Of a DNA stretch of 64,000 nt, positions 31,787 through 40,865 are shown in pieces. The notes under the pieces are model-generated. The model had not been told where the DNA came from and ran no database searches. It saw only the letters and a program-made list of their open reading frames with translations. How positions within the stretch are numbered: position 1 is the first letter of the stretch; each line of letters starts with the position of its first letter. The stretch comes from Candidatus Acetatifactor stercoripullorum (lineage in GTDB: Bacteria; Bacillota; Clostridia; Lachnospirales; Lachnospiraceae), in NCBI GenBank assembly GCA_019114005.1, contig DXGH01000073.1, forward strand, positions 156,072 through 220,071. Reading direction: 5' to 3'. Both the position numbers and the translations under genes were made by a program.

Positions 31787-32206
31787 ATGGCCTACAGCGG
31801 ATTTTTAATCAAAGTCGGAAACTACGAGATTCCCACAGATAAGTATATAAAAACAGGCAGCTACATTCCCTATGTCAATATGCAGGCCCTTGATCCATAT
31901 ACAGACGCCGACGGCTACGAGCATATAGAGGCTGTGGAGCTTAAGGCGTTAAAAGTGGAATTTGAGACACGGCCCATGCTGACGAATGCAGAATTTGCTG
32001 ATCTTATGTCCAACATAAGGGCCAATTACATAGAAGCGAGATCAAGGAAGTGCATAGTGACCGCATATATTCCGGAATATGACGATTATGTGACGCAGAC
32101 TGCTTATCTTTCTGATTTCAAGCCGACCATCCACAGCATTTTTGATAATGTAATCAATTACAATGCTGTCAGGCTGGCATTTATAGGCGGTGTGTATAAT
32201 GGTTAG
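31787..32206 (+). CDS. Tail/baseplate protein, DUF6711-like (139 aa)
   Basis: Begins MAYSGFLIKVGNYEIPTDKY. Beta-rich with a central VELKALKVEFETRP and C-terminal FKPTIHSIFDNVINYNAVRLAF, the pattern of small distal-tail proteins in Clostridia siphoviruses. GAGGTG precedes the ATG. It sits where a distal tail protein is expected, although the tape measure lies 5 kb upstream because of the inserted cassettes. Confidence 0.65.
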   Translation: MAYSGFLIKVGNYEIPTDKYIKTGSYIPYVNMQALDPYTDADGYEHIEAVELKALKVEFETRPMLTNAEFADLMSNIRANYIEARSRKCIVTAYIPEYDDYVTQTAYLSDFKPTIHSIFDNVINYNAVRLAFIGGVYNG

Positions 32207-34001
32207 CTATGAATATGCAGATTTGTTTAAAAAGGATTCAGTAGACAAGCAGTTAAAGATTGAATTTGATGGCGGCATAATTTCCAATACGGAGCTGCAT
32301 TCAGAGCAGTTTTCTTTAAAGGAAAGCATATGCTCGGAAGATCAGCTGAAATTTGGCTCCTGCGAAGCAGGCTCTATAGAATTTAAAATATCCAATATAT
32401 TTACACCACTGAAAGGCAAATGGCTTACGGTTTCCGAAGTACTGGACGGAAATTCCGATAAGCCTTTTTTGCTGGGCAGATATAAGGTGGCTTCCGACAA
32501 GCCCACCGCTGACCGGAGATACCGGGACATTGTGGCCTATGATGCCATGTATGACATCACCGGGGCGGAGGTCTCCGGCTGGTATAACGGGCTGGCGTTC
32601 CCAATGTCACTGAAAGCCTTCCGGGACAGTTTCTTTGCTTTCCTTGGAATAGAGCAGGAACCGGCAGAGCTAATCAATGATTCCATGACGGTGGAAAAAA
32701 CTGTTGAGACGGACCAGCTCAGCGGAGGAACCGTGGTTACATCCATATGTGAGGCCAACGGCTGCTTCGGGCGGATTGCCCGGGACGGGAGGTTCCGGTA
32801 TGTGGTACTCCCGGAAATGACAGAAGGGCTTTATCCGGCGGATGACTTGTACCCGGCGGATGACCTGTATCCTGCAGACCCTTTGAATGCAGAGCTGATC
32901 GGGAAATCCCATTACCGGAGCTGCACCTATGAGGATTTCAAGACGGAACTGATAGACCGGATCGTGATCCGGGACGGGGAGGACAGTGTCGGGGGCGGCG
33001 CCGGAAGCGGAAATAACTGTTATGTGGTTCAGGATAACTTTCTTTTTTATGGGAAAGGAACGGCGGAGCTGGACACAGCGGCGGCAAACCTGTTATCCGT
33101 TATTGGAAAGGTATGGTACCGGCCGGCAGAGGTAGAAGCAAAAGGGAATCCGTGTCTGGAACCCGGGGACGGCATTCGCCTGCAGACAAGGTATGAGATC
33201 GTCTACACCTATATCCTCCAGAGAACACTGAGCGGCATCCAGGCGCTGAAAGATACCTATTCTGCGGAGGGGACCCAGTACCTGGGGGAGAACAGCGGCG
33301 GCATCAGGGAGCAGATCATACAGCTGAAAGGAAAAGCAAACCGGCTGACAAGAACATTGGAGGAAACAAAGTCAGAAATTCTTGACATGGAGCAGGAGCT
33401 TTCCACGAGAATCACCCAGAATGCCGAGGCGATCAAGCTGGAAGCACAGCGGGGAGATCAGATGTCGGCCCAGATATCACTGAATGCCCAGCAGATACTC
33501 CTTAAGGTAAATAAAGACAACCTCATATCGGAGATCAACTTAACGCCAGACACGGCCCGGATACAGGCGGCCCGGATTGACCTGGTGGGGCTGGTGAATG
33601 CGGATGAGTTTGTCAGCAAATATGCCACCATTACAACGCTGAACGCTGCAAAAGCAGAGCTGGACAGCCTTATTGCCAAAAAGGCAAGCATAGACAGCCT
33701 GAACGCTGTCAATGCCACCGTGAACCGCATCAATGCCGATTATGCGTCCATCGGGGAGCTGGAAGTGCAGAAAGTAAGGATAGATAACATTGCATCCAGT
33801 TACATAACTGCAGGTACGGTATCGGCAAACTATGCCACCATCTACTCTGTAAACAGCATCAGCTCCAGGATAGATACACTTCTGAACAGCCGTATGCAGG
33901 TCACGGGCTACTTTGGCCTGGCCGGGTCATTTGCATTTAAAAACACAAGCGTTAAATGGGGCACGGTGGGAGGATACCGGGTGCTCATGGCGGATGAATA
34001 G
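32199..34001 (+). CDS. Tail-tip/baseplate protein (600 aa)
   Basis: Start 32199 (MVSYEYADLF) overlaps the previous gene by 8 bp. Residues 1-300 resemble tail-associated hub proteins. A threefold tandem heptad-like repeat LYPADD is visible at about 32829-32882. The C-terminal 200 residues are helical and stalk-like, with repeated NAxxAELDSLIAK and ATVNRINADYASIGELE segments and end in a beta domain. It probably connects the tail tip to the fibres. Confidence 0.75.
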   Translation: MVSYEYADLFKKDSVDKQLKIEFDGGIISNTELHSEQFSLKESICSEDQLKFGSCEAGSIEFKISNIFTPLKGKWLTVSEVLDGNSDKPFLLGRYKVASDKPTADRRYRDIVAYDAMYDITGAEVSGWYNGLAFPMSLKAFRDSFFAFLGIEQEPAELINDSMTVEKTVETDQLSGGTVVTSICEANGCFGRIARDGRFRYVVLPEMTEGLYPADDLYPADDLYPADPLNAELIGKSHYRSCTYEDFKTELIDRIVIRDGEDSVGGGAGSGNNCYVVQDNFLFYGKGTAELDTAAANLLSVIGKVWYRPAEVEAKGNPCLEPGDGIRLQTRYEIVYTYILQRTLSGIQALKDTYSAEGTQYLGENSGGIREQIIQLKGKANRLTRTLEETKSEILDMEQELSTRITQNAEAIKLEAQRGDQMSAQISLNAQQILLKVNKDNLISEINLTPDTARIQAARIDLVGLVNADEFVSKYATITTLNAAKAELDSLIAKKASIDSLNAVNATVNRINADYASIGELEVQKVRIDNIASSYITAGTVSANYATIYSVNSISSRIDTLLNSRMQVTGYFGLAGSFAFKNTSVKWGTVGGYRVLMADE

Positions 34002-34010
34002 GAGGCAGGA

Positions 34011-34202
34011 ATGGATCTGAAAATCAGGATATTGCAAAAAACCATAGAGAAGCTGTTGTGGGAATCAGGGCTTCCGGCCGAGGTGAGAAGGCTGGTGCTG
34101 TCTGATCTGCAGGCTCAGGCCGGGAGGGAGGCGGATGCGGCAGTGGATGAGCAGATGAAGGAAGAAAGGAGGGAGAAGCAGGATGCAGAAGGCCTACATT
34201 GA
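34011..34202 (+). CDS. Small phage tail-module protein (63 aa)
   Basis: Begins MDLKIRILQKTIEKLLWESG; fully helical and charged, ending KQDAEGLH. AGGAGG lies before the ATG and the 3' end overlaps the next fibre gene by 20 bp. Similar short helical proteins lie next to fibre genes in many siphoviruses. Role unknown. Confidence 0.55.
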   Translation: MDLKIRILQKTIEKLLWESGLPAEVRRLVLSDLQAQAGREADAAVDEQMKEERREKQDAEGLH

Positions 34203-35217
34203 AGTCTTGTGGAAAAATTATCCCAGCACGGACTCGCCGCTGAATGAAACAAATCTGCTGAGAATGGGAAATGGACTGAACGAAGTGGACAACCGTGTCC
34301 TTGAACTTTACACAATAAAATTGGACAAGACAACCGCAAATGACCTGATTAAAAGCATTACTTATGACCGGCAGACAGGGCGCTTTACCATTACCAAGCT
34401 TTCAGGCTCCCAGACAGTCATAGACACGCTGCTGGAAAAACTGGCCATTAATTTTGACTATGATCCGGAAACCCAGAAACTTACGATTACACTGGACGAT
34501 GGAACCAAAAAAGAAGTAGATCTGCAGGCTTTGTTGACCCAGTATGAATTTTTGGAATCCGGGACTGTTTATTTTACAGTTGACAGCTCTGGAATGGTCA
34601 AGGCAGACATCAAGAATGGCAGCATTACGCCGGAAAAGCTGCAGCCGGACTATCTTGCGGACGTTACACTTCAGGCAGGTATTGCCGCACAGAAGGCACA
34701 GGAAGCAGCCGAGAGCGCCTTGGATGCCAAGAATTCTATGGAGGCTTCCGCCCAAAGTGAGGAAAATGCAAGGGTGTCTGCACAGCAGGCAGATGCCTCG
34801 GCGGGAAAATCAAATACCTGCATGGAGGCCGCCGCAGGATATGCTAAGGCAGCGGAAAACAGTGCTGATCAGGCAGCGGAATCTGAGCAGATTGCTGCTA
34901 AGGCAGGACAGGATGCGGCGGATATGGTGGCCGACGTGGAGGAAAAGCTTGCGTCCGGGTATTTTAACGGGCCGCCTGGCATCCAGGGCCCTCAGGGAGA
35001 AAAGGGAGATAAAGGCGAAAAAGGGGATAAGGGAGACAAGGGAGACAAGGGGGACCGTGGAGACAGCGGCATAGTTGTTCCGGTCAATGGATTTTTTACG
35101 ATGTATGTGGACGAAAACGGCGACCTATGGGCCTGTTCGGCGGAAAATGGCACAACGCCAGCATTTGAATATGACAGCGAAACTGGAAACCTATATTTTT
35201 TAACGGAGGCAGAGTAA
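34183..35217 (+). CDS. Collagen-like tail fibre 1
   Basis: 344 residues. N-terminal beta-rich attachment region (to about 150), an Ala/Glu/Gln-rich helical coiled segment (about 160-255), a collagen-like GXY stretch at about 34972-35065 (GPPGIQGPQGEKGDKGEKG...) and a short C-terminal head (GFFTMYVDENGDLWACSA). A trimeric fibre for host recognition is likely. Its stop overlaps the start of fibre 2. Confidence 0.8.
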   Translation: MQKAYIEVLWKNYPSTDSPLNETNLLRMGNGLNEVDNRVLELYTIKLDKTTANDLIKSITYDRQTGRFTITKLSGSQTVIDTLLEKLAINFDYDPETQKLTITLDDGTKKEVDLQALLTQYEFLESGTVYFTVDSSGMVKADIKNGSITPEKLQPDYLADVTLQAGIAAQKAQEAAESALDAKNSMEASAQSEENARVSAQQADASAGKSNTCMEAAAGYAKAAENSADQAAESEQIAAKAGQDAADMVADVEEKLASGYFNGPPGIQGPQGEKGDKGEKGDKGDKGDKGDRGDSGIVVPVNGFFTMYVDENGDLWACSAENGTTPAFEYDSETGNLYFLTEAE

Positions 35218-36293
35218 TGGCAGCAGTAAAGACACTGATTGGAAATGTAAAGGGCCCTCAGGGGGAAAAGGGAGAAAAAGGAGATACGGGACCAGCCGGA
35301 AGCACGGGAATAAGAGGAAGCCGCTGGGCGGAGGGCACCGCTATCACAGACACCAGCACGGAGGGAACCATCTTCCCGGATACCGGCATCACAGATGCGC
35401 TTGTGGGAGATATGTACCTGAATACTTCCACCGGGAATGTGTACCGGTGCACAGAATCCGGAGCCGCCAGTGCGGCCAGATGGGCGCATACCGGGAACCT
35501 AAAGGGGCCCACTGGGGAAAGAGGTGCTTCCGGGGAGGCCGGTCCTAAAGGAGATACGGGCATCCGTGGCAGTCGGATATATCAGGGAACCGCAGTTACC
35601 GGAACCTCTTCTACTTCTGAAATTTTCAGTGGAAGCGGCATCTCGGACGCGATGGTGGATGATGTATATATTAATACTGCTGACGGGAATACCTACAAAT
35701 GTACGGTGCCGGGACCGGCAGAAACCGCACGGTGGGCTTACACCGGATGCATCAGAGGGGCCGCTGGGGAGGCGCCGGAGGCAGCAGACGATATGACTGT
35801 GGGATTCACAGCTTCCGCAGAAAGAACAAACATCAATACCGGGGAAAAAATGAGTACCCTGATGGGAAAAATTAAGAAATGGTTTGCGGATATGACGGTG
35901 GCTGCATTTGCACAGGTTATCAGCAGCAATACGGACCTTATGGCCAATACACTGCCGGGATATTTGGTGGATGCCTTGGCAGTCAGACAGCAGTTCGAAG
36001 CCGTAAATAGCAATTTAGACAAATTACAGAATAAAAGCTTGAACCGCGTGATGGCACATATTAACCCCGTAAAGATCAACGGGTATTACTATGCTTATAT
36101 CCCTTGTCCATTTGCCAATTGCTACGTAATTACAATCTCACAAGTGACCAAATGTTGGTTTGGGGCAGATAGAAAGGATGTATTTGAGATTATGCCTGCT
36201 GCCTCCTTTACTACATCAAGCGGATTCTACATTCGCACTTCTGATGATGAATTTTCGGATGCGTGGATCGAAGTTGTACTCATTTTGAATTAA
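35217..36293 (+). CDS. Collagen-like tail fibre 2 with a switchable C-terminus
   Basis: 358 residues. Begins MAAVKTLIGNVKGPQGEKGE; two collagen-like blocks alternate with two near-repeated modules (GIRGSRWAEGTAITDTSTE and GIRGSRIYQGTAVTGTSST). A short helix QQFEAVNSNLDKLQ leads into the C-terminal head, ending EVVLILN. The head-coding part lies inside a 639-bp segment bounded by inverted repeats, with a second head encoded in the opposite direction. Flipping would exchange the last 92 codons for about 113 others in frame. Probably the receptor-binding fibre. Confidence 0.8.
   Translation: MAAVKTLIGNVKGPQGEKGEKGDTGPAGSTGIRGSRWAEGTAITDTSTEGTIFPDTGITDALVGDMYLNTSTGNVYRCTESGAASAARWAHTGNLKGPTGERGASGEAGPKGDTGIRGSRIYQGTAVTGTSSTSEIFSGSGISDAMVDDVYINTADGNTYKCTVPGPAETARWAYTGCIRGAAGEAPEAADDMTVGFTASAERTNINTGEKMSTLMGKIKKWFADMTVAAFAQVISSNTDLMANTLPGYLVDALAVRQQFEAVNSNLDKLQNKSLNRVMAHINPVKINGYYYAYIPCPFANCYVITISQVTKCWFGADRKDVFEIMPAASFTTSSGFYIRTSDDEFSDAWIEVVLILN
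36004..36021 (+). repeat. Left inverted repeat of the fibre switch
   Basis: TAAATAGCAATTTAGACA. The core TAAAT-AGCA-ATTTA is itself a dyad, as recombinase binding sites often are. It codes for VNSNLD of fibre 2. Confidence 0.8.
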
Positions 36294-36642
36294 TATATCT
36301 TGTCTACTCGACAAACCACATTTATATTTTTTCCGAGATCGCCTAGTGTATATATGGCAAGCTGTGTGCCACTGTTTACAAGTTTTAAAACAGGAGCGGA
36401 AGTTGAACTACCTACTGTAATGGTTCCAACAATAATCCACTTACCGGCACTACTTAGCACTGTATATTCAGACGTTGCGTCTGTAACAGGGTTTGCTGCA
36501 ATCAAAGTGATTTTTAAAAACACACTTCCTTCTGATGGAGCTAGATATATTTCGCCATTAGCTTTACGAATTGCGTACCCTGAGATCTGAGTAATACCCT
36601 GTGCCAAAAAATACCAAGACAAGCTGTTTAAATTGCTATTTA
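36290..36642 (-). other. Silent alternative fibre C-terminal cassette
   Basis: Open frame on the minus strand with no ribosome site, in phase with the inverted repeat. It encodes SWYFLAQGITQISGYAIRKA, IYLAPSEGSVFLKITLIAAN and a strand-rich end VCRVDKIY. It looks like a phage receptor-binding head and not like a free protein. It would be expressed only after inversion, fused to fibre 2. Confidence 0.78.
36625..36642 (-). repeat. Right inverted repeat of the fibre switch
   Basis: On the minus strand TAAATAGCAATTTAAACA, differing from the left copy at one base (A for G). Read in the silent frame it codes VNSNLN. Confidence 0.8.
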
Positions 36643-36686
36643 AAAACAGACAGGCGCCATCGAAAGGGAGCCAGAAAGGAGGCTAT

Positions 36687-37424
36687 ATGGCCTACATAAA
36701 ATTTCTTGGAGCGGAGGACGTGCGGAAAGCGGACGTCCTCCCAATGACACTTCATACAGTACGGATAACCGGAGAAATAGAGCCGAATACGGGAGGATTT
36801 CGGCTTTATCTTGACGAAAAATGCCTGTATCCATTGGACAACGGGGAGTATGAATCCTATACAACGCTTTACCGGGAAGGGGAGGGGTGGTTTGAATTAT
36901 CTGATGATGAAAGTGTATACACCTCGCCGGACGCGGAAGAGGATTCCGGGATAGCTGAACCGGTTCCCATTACGCTTGATGCGGTCCGCGCTGCAAAACT
37001 TCTGGAAGTCAGCGCAGCCTGCGAACGGGTTATCTATGCTGGCGTAGACGTGGTTCTGCCGGGAGGTACGCAAGAACACTTTTCATTGACCGAAAAAGAT
37101 CAGATCAATTTGTTTGGCAAACAAGCGCAGCTTGCCGCTGGTGTGCAGCAGCTGGAATACCATCAGGATGGCCATCCATGCAGATATTATAGCCAGGAGG
37201 AAATGCAGGCGATTATTACAGCGGCTATGCAGTATGTATCTTACCACACTACTTACTGCAACTCCCTGAATATGTGGATCAAGGATGTTGGAACTGTAGA
37301 GGAAATAAATGCCATATATTACGGGGTGGAAATCCCGGAAGCATATCAGAGTGAAGTTTTGAAGGATTACTTTGCCGGAGCAGCAAAGGGCACAGGGGAG
37401 GATTTGGCAGATGAGATATCTTAA
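36687..37424 (+). CDS. Fibre-associated phage protein, DUF4376-like (245 aa)
   Basis: Start 36687 follows AAAGGAGG; the in-frame ATG upstream overlaps the inverted repeat and is rejected. Begins MAYIKFLGAEDVRKADVLPM. Residues 1-100 are strand-rich. The C-terminal part, FSLTEKDQINLFGKQAQLAA, CRYYSQEEMQAIITAAMQYV and YHTTYCNSLNMWI, matches the DUF4376-type domain common next to fibres. It may help fibre assembly. It lies just outside the invertible segment, so it is not affected by inversion. Confidence 0.65.
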   Translation: MAYIKFLGAEDVRKADVLPMTLHTVRITGEIEPNTGGFRLYLDEKCLYPLDNGEYESYTTLYREGEGWFELSDDESVYTSPDAEEDSGIAEPVPITLDAVRAAKLLEVSAACERVIYAGVDVVLPGGTQEHFSLTEKDQINLFGKQAQLAAGVQQLEYHQDGHPCRYYSQEEMQAIITAAMQYVSYHTTYCNSLNMWIKDVGTVEEINAIYYGVEIPEAYQSEVLKDYFAGAAKGTGEDLADEIS

Positions 37425-37845
37425 AGAGTTGATGCTTGCGGCTGTTGGAGGTGTGTTGTACGTAGCCTTGGAGCTGGTGTGGCGCGGACACAGCCACTGG
37501 ACGATGTTCTGCCTGGGAGGCTTATGCTTTGTGTGTATCGGCCAGATAAATGAAATGATACCTTGGTGTATGCCACTTTGGAAGCAGGCTCTCATCGGTG
37601 CCGTTATCATCACCGGGCTGGAGTTTCTGACCGGCTGTATTGTCAACTTAGGTCTGGGGTGGCGTGTCTGGGACTACAGCGGCATGCCGATGAATTTACT
37701 GGGGCAGATATGCGTCCCTTATATGCTGTTATGGATACCGGTCTCTCTAGCAGCGATTATATTGGATGACTGGCTCCGTTACTGGATGTTCGGAGAGGAG
37801 AGACCTCATTACTGTATTTGGAGTCGAAAAGAGAAAATGTCGTGA
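37411..37845 (+). CDS. CmpB-like membrane protein (144 aa)
   Basis: Begins MRYLKELMLAAVGGVLYVAL. Four hydrophobic spans and motifs PWCMPLWKQALIGAVIITGL, EFLTGCIVN and WDYSGMPMNLLGQICVPYML fit the putative ABC-transporter permease CmpB family (PF06541), found in some phages near lysis genes. It overlaps the previous gene by 14 bp. It may be an accessory membrane lysis protein or a moron. No partner transporter genes are present. Confidence 0.65.
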   Translation: MRYLKELMLAAVGGVLYVALELVWRGHSHWTMFCLGGLCFVCIGQINEMIPWCMPLWKQALIGAVIITGLEFLTGCIVNLGLGWRVWDYSGMPMNLLGQICVPYMLLWIPVSLAAIILDDWLRYWMFGEERPHYCIWSRKEKMS

Positions 37846-37992
37846 TTTATCAAATGAGAGGGGGATATTTGTGAGAATCAGGGATGCGCCTGAAAAATGA
37901 GAGAATAGGATTATGATATAGAGCCGAGGGCCGTCTGTTTTCTTTTAGAAAACGGGCGGCTTTTCTCAACAAGAGAGAGGAAGGATTTGGAT

Positions 37993-38472
37993 ATGGAAAA
38001 AGTGAAAGTAACGGTAACAGCGGCAATATCCGCACTCATGAGCTGGCTTGGCATTCTGGCTGTGCCGGTATTTCTGCTGGTGGGATGCAACATCATTGAT
38101 TATGCAACAGGCCTCTGCGCGGCAAAATACAGGGGGGATGGAGGCATCAGCAGCTATCGGAGCATCAGGGGCATCGTAAAAAAGGTGTGCCAGTGGCTCC
38201 TGGTGCTGGTGGGAGCCTGGATTGATGTCCTGATAAACTATGCTGTGGACTGCGCAGGCGTGGACATCACCATTCCCTTCGTTGTAGCCACTATAGCGGC
38301 AGTATGGCTTGTGGTCAACGAGATCATCAGCATCCTGGAAAATATGCTGGATATCGGAGTGACCATGCCGCCGTTTATGATGCCTGCTGTGAAATACATA
38401 AAGCAGCAGGTAGAAGCAAAAGCAGCTGTTACAGAGCAGGAAGAAAGAGAGGAAGAGGAAAATGAGAATTAA
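37993..38472 (+). CDS. Phage holin (toxin secretion/phage lysis family)
   Basis: 159 residues. N-terminal span VTAAISALMSWLGILAVPVFL, then the family motif IIDYATGLCAAKYRGDGGISSYRSIRGI, two further spans and an acidic C-terminus (EEREEEENEN). It makes pores that release the endolysin at the end of infection. Start 37993 follows GGAAGGA; a TTG at 37987 is possible. The stop overlaps the amidase start. Confidence 0.88.
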   Translation: MEKVKVTVTAAISALMSWLGILAVPVFLLVGCNIIDYATGLCAAKYRGDGGISSYRSIRGIVKKVCQWLLVLVGAWIDVLINYAVDCAGVDITIPFVVATIAAVWLVVNEIISILENMLDIGVTMPPFMMPAVKYIKQQVEAKAAVTEQEEREEEENEN

Positions 38473-39202
38473 CGTACATGCAGGACATAACCCGGACGGG
38501 ATGACAGGATGCGGAGGCATCGGCATCATTAAGGAGTCCACAGAAAATCGGAAGGTAAAGGATGAGGTAATCCGGCAGCTGCAGGCCCTGGGCCACACCG
38601 TATACGACTGCACGGTCAACGACGGCCGGAACGCATCAGACGTGCTGAAAAAGATTGTTGCCAAGTGCAATGCAAACGAGGTGGATTTGGACGTGTCTAT
38701 CCATTTCAACGGCAGCCGGAATGACTACGTTGGGGACGGAAAGACCGGAGGAACGGAGGTGTTTATCTACAGCGCAGACAGCGCCGCTGCATCCTATGCT
38801 GCAGGCGTTGCGGATGCAATCGCAGACCTTGGCTATACCAAACGCAAGGACAATACCTATCCTGTGGCAGGAGTTAAACTGCGGCCCGGTCTGTATGTGC
38901 TTAAGCACACCAAGGCCCCGGCCATGCTGGTGGAGTGCTGCTTTACGGATGACAAGGACGATGTGGAGCGGTACGACTATAAGAGCATGGCATCTGCCAT
39001 TGTACGCGGCATTACGGGCACCAGCGCAGCAGATGAGGAAGCACCGGAGGAAGATTTGACGCCGGAAGAGGGAGCCGTAAGCGGAGAAGCTGGCCAGCTG
39101 TACCGGGTGCAGGTAGGAGCCTATGCAGTCAAGGATAACGCCCAGAAGATGCTGCAGAAGCTGAAAGCAGAAGGGTTTGACGCAATTATCGTGTCGGCGT
39201 AA
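38462..39202 (+). CDS. Endolysin: N-acetylmuramoyl-L-alanine amidase with SPOR domain
   Basis: 246 residues. An Amidase_3 domain (residues 1-175) has metal ligands in VHAGHNPDG near the start, SIHFNGS and the catalytic Glu in AMLVECCFTDD. An acidic linker and a C-terminal SPOR-like domain (YRVQVGAYAVKDNAQKMLQKL) that binds peptidoglycan follow. It cuts the cell wall at lysis. Starts inside the holin 3' end. Confidence 0.93.
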   Translation: MRINVHAGHNPDGMTGCGGIGIIKESTENRKVKDEVIRQLQALGHTVYDCTVNDGRNASDVLKKIVAKCNANEVDLDVSIHFNGSRNDYVGDGKTGGTEVFIYSADSAAASYAAGVADAIADLGYTKRKDNTYPVAGVKLRPGLYVLKHTKAPAMLVECCFTDDKDDVERYDYKSMASAIVRGITGTSAADEEAPEEDLTPEEGAVSGEAGQLYRVQVGAYAVKDNAQKMLQKLKAEGFDAIIVSA

Positions 39203-39208
39203 AATGAG

Positions 39209-39231
39209 CCCCCTGGCATTTCGCCAGGGGG
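39209..39231 (+). terminator. Hairpin after the lysis genes
   Basis: CCCCCTGGC pairs with GCCAGGGGG around a 5-nt loop. No T-run follows, so its strength as a terminator is uncertain. Confidence 0.55.
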
Positions 39232-39382
39232 TATAAGTAGTTATTGTTAGAAACATATGCAACAACAATATGTATTCCCAAACAAGCATGATCCATCAAT
39301 ATCTCGTACTTGAAAAAACAGAACGTTTGTTCTATAATATTTTTACGGGCAAGGAAAATGATTATGTGGAAGGGTGGTAGTA

Positions 39383-39529
39383 ATGGACAAAAGAGAAGAT
39401 AATGTTTTGGAAATGACGAATGAGGAGTATCGCATAGAATTAGAGAAAATCTTTGACAGCATAGACGATAACAGGATTTTGAGATATTTCTATATATTTG
39501 TTTCTGAGAAATTAAAAAGGGTGCTGTGA
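39383..39529 (+). CDS. Small phage protein (48 aa)
   Basis: Begins MDKREDNVLEMTNEEYRIEL and ends SEKLKRVL; acidic then basic helix. AAGGGTGG lies before the ATG. An AT-rich stretch of about 150 bp separates it from the amidase, so it may be transcribed independently. Its 3' end lies in the terminator shared with the convergent HNH gene. Function unknown. Confidence 0.55.
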   Translation: MDKREDNVLEMTNEEYRIELEKIFDSIDDNRILRYFYIFVSEKLKRVL

Positions 39530-39537
39530 CGGCACCC
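39514..39537 (-). terminator. Terminator of the repressor-HNH operon
   Basis: On the minus strand GGGTGC-n-GCACCC followed by TTTTT. Confidence 0.8.
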
Positions 39538-40865
39538 TAGATTTTCTGCATATCAGCATTTTCAATTACCACGAAAAGACCGTTTTCTCTCAAAGATAAG
39601 TGATAATCCGTATCAAAAGACTGATATGTAATCATTTCGTCCTTTTTGTATTTGTTGTAATTTTCATAAATTGAAACACTACCAATTTTATCTTTTCTGC
39701 TAGTCAGTAAATATTTGCCTATCTCAATGTCTTCTCCGACAAGATATTGCCCTGCTGGGTAAATTCCTTTTTCTTTGTCATACATATTGTTTGAAATCTC
39801 CTTTTCTTTTTGCGTTTGCTCTGATATGACTGCCCTTTGGATTTGTAGATTCGGCTTCTCGTTTTTCACTTCAATGTGCTTTTTCTCACTGGAAGTATTA
39901 ATAGGGATATTGTCTTTTGAAAAAAGAGAGGTATTTATTTCTCTATAAGGAGTTTCTATTTTAGAGCCTTTCTTCCTATTGCATTTCCAACATAATGTTC
40001 TAAGATTGTCTTCTGTTGTTAATCCCCCCTTTGATATCGGTATGATATGGTCTATTTCCAAAAGCAAATTTGGCTCTATGTGTGTAGAAAGACCACATAT
40101 CTTGCAAGTGTAATTATCCCTTCTCATTATTTTCTGACGGAGAGCACTTGTCATAAGTGCACGTTGTCCAGCAACGCTTTTTTTGAATTTAATTATTTCT
40201 GATAGATAGTTAATAAATCTGTTTAAATTACTAATATCCATTACTATATCGCATTGCATAGAAGCATTTCCACCAGAACTGATATATTTAAAAATGTATC
40301 TTGGGAAATATGTAGTACTGAAGTCAATGTATTCAAATCCTAACTCTTTTTCCAATTTTTTCTTACTAAATGCTTTTATCAATATTGGGATCTTGTTTTT
40401 GATATTATCCAGAATCTTTTCTTTTTCTGCTTTTAGTAGAGTTTTTCCCTGCTCCGCTGCTTCGAAATTGTTTAAAACATTTTCAACTCTTGCTAAGGTT
40501 TCTTCGGTTGCTTTTAGATTAAAATATTTGCAGATATATTTGAAAGGTTGTTTTCTGGCATTATCACAAACAGTTCTTGAGCAATTATAAATATTTGGTG
40601 CGTATTTTTGTTTCTTCAATTCCGGTCTTTTGTAATTCCATTGGCTATTGTCTTGGTATGTTGCCTTGCCGTAATCTAACTGGTTAATTCCGATATAAGT
40701 ATCTTTCAAATCCTCAATGTGCCTATTTAGGTCATTGCAGTTATTGACGTATGATTGAATATGGTTCTTTATGGTTAAAAAATCATTGCTTTTGTAATAA
40801 AATGTTTCGTATATCTTCCAAACAACAAATGTGATAAAAAGAATGATAAAAAACTCCATGGTCAT
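39537..40865 (-). CDS. Membrane-anchored HNH nuclease coupled to the prophage repressor
   Basis: 442 residues. A membrane helix at residues 4-17 (FFIILFITFVVWKIY), a helical region with Cys/His-rich CSRTVCDNARKQPFKYICKYF, an HNH domain (IMRRDNYTCKICGLSTH, LLEIDHIIPISKGG, LCWKCNRKKG) at about 243-303, and a C-terminal domain starting GIYPAGQYLVGEDIEIGKY. Its ATG follows the repressor stop without a gap, so it is coexpressed in the lysogen. A membrane nuclease made by a prophage suggests exclusion of incoming phage DNA; this is inference. Confidence 0.75.
   Translation of the reverse strand: MTMEFFIILFITFVVWKIYETFYYKSNDFLTIKNHIQSYVNNCNDLNRHIEDLKDTYIGINQLDYGKATYQDNSQWNYKRPELKKQKYAPNIYNCSRTVCDNARKQPFKYICKYFNLKATEETLARVENVLNNFEAAEQGKTLLKAEKEKILDNIKNKIPILIKAFSKKKLEKELGFEYIDFSTTYFPRYIFKYISSGGNASMQCDIVMDISNLNRFINYLSEIIKFKKSVAGQRALMTSALRQKIMRRDNYTCKICGLSTHIEPNLLLEIDHIIPISKGGLTTEDNLRTLCWKCNRKKGSKIETPYREINTSLFSKDNIPINTSSEKKHIEVKNEKPNLQIQRAVISEQTQKEKEISNNMYDKEKGIYPAGQYLVGEDIEIGKYLLTSRKDKIGSVSIYENYNKYKKDEMITYQSFDTDYHLSLRENGLFVVIENADMQKI

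Larger units (their letters stand above)
36004..36642. mobile_element. Candidate invertible segment switching fibre heads
   Basis: 639 bp between an 18-bp repeat and its inverted copy (17 of 18 identical). It holds the expressed fibre-2 head on the + strand and a silent head on the - strand; the two stop codons overlap in TTAA at 36290-36293. Reading the flipped segment from the constant part (VNSNL) continues without a break into the silent head. No recombinase is next to it; the tyrosine recombinase at 59036 is a candidate. Confidence 0.8.

Noticed and set aside
34972..35300. Short tandem repeats as a possible CRISPR array
   Set aside because: They are collagen-like GXY codons within fibre genes.
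34183..36293. Diversity-generating retroelement acting on the fibres
   Set aside because: No reverse transcriptase and no template/variable repeat pair are visible; inversion explains the layout.
36300..36590. 96-codon + strand frame in the invertible segment
   Set aside because: It is the antisense of the silent head cassette, which fits fibre sequence and the repeat phase much better.
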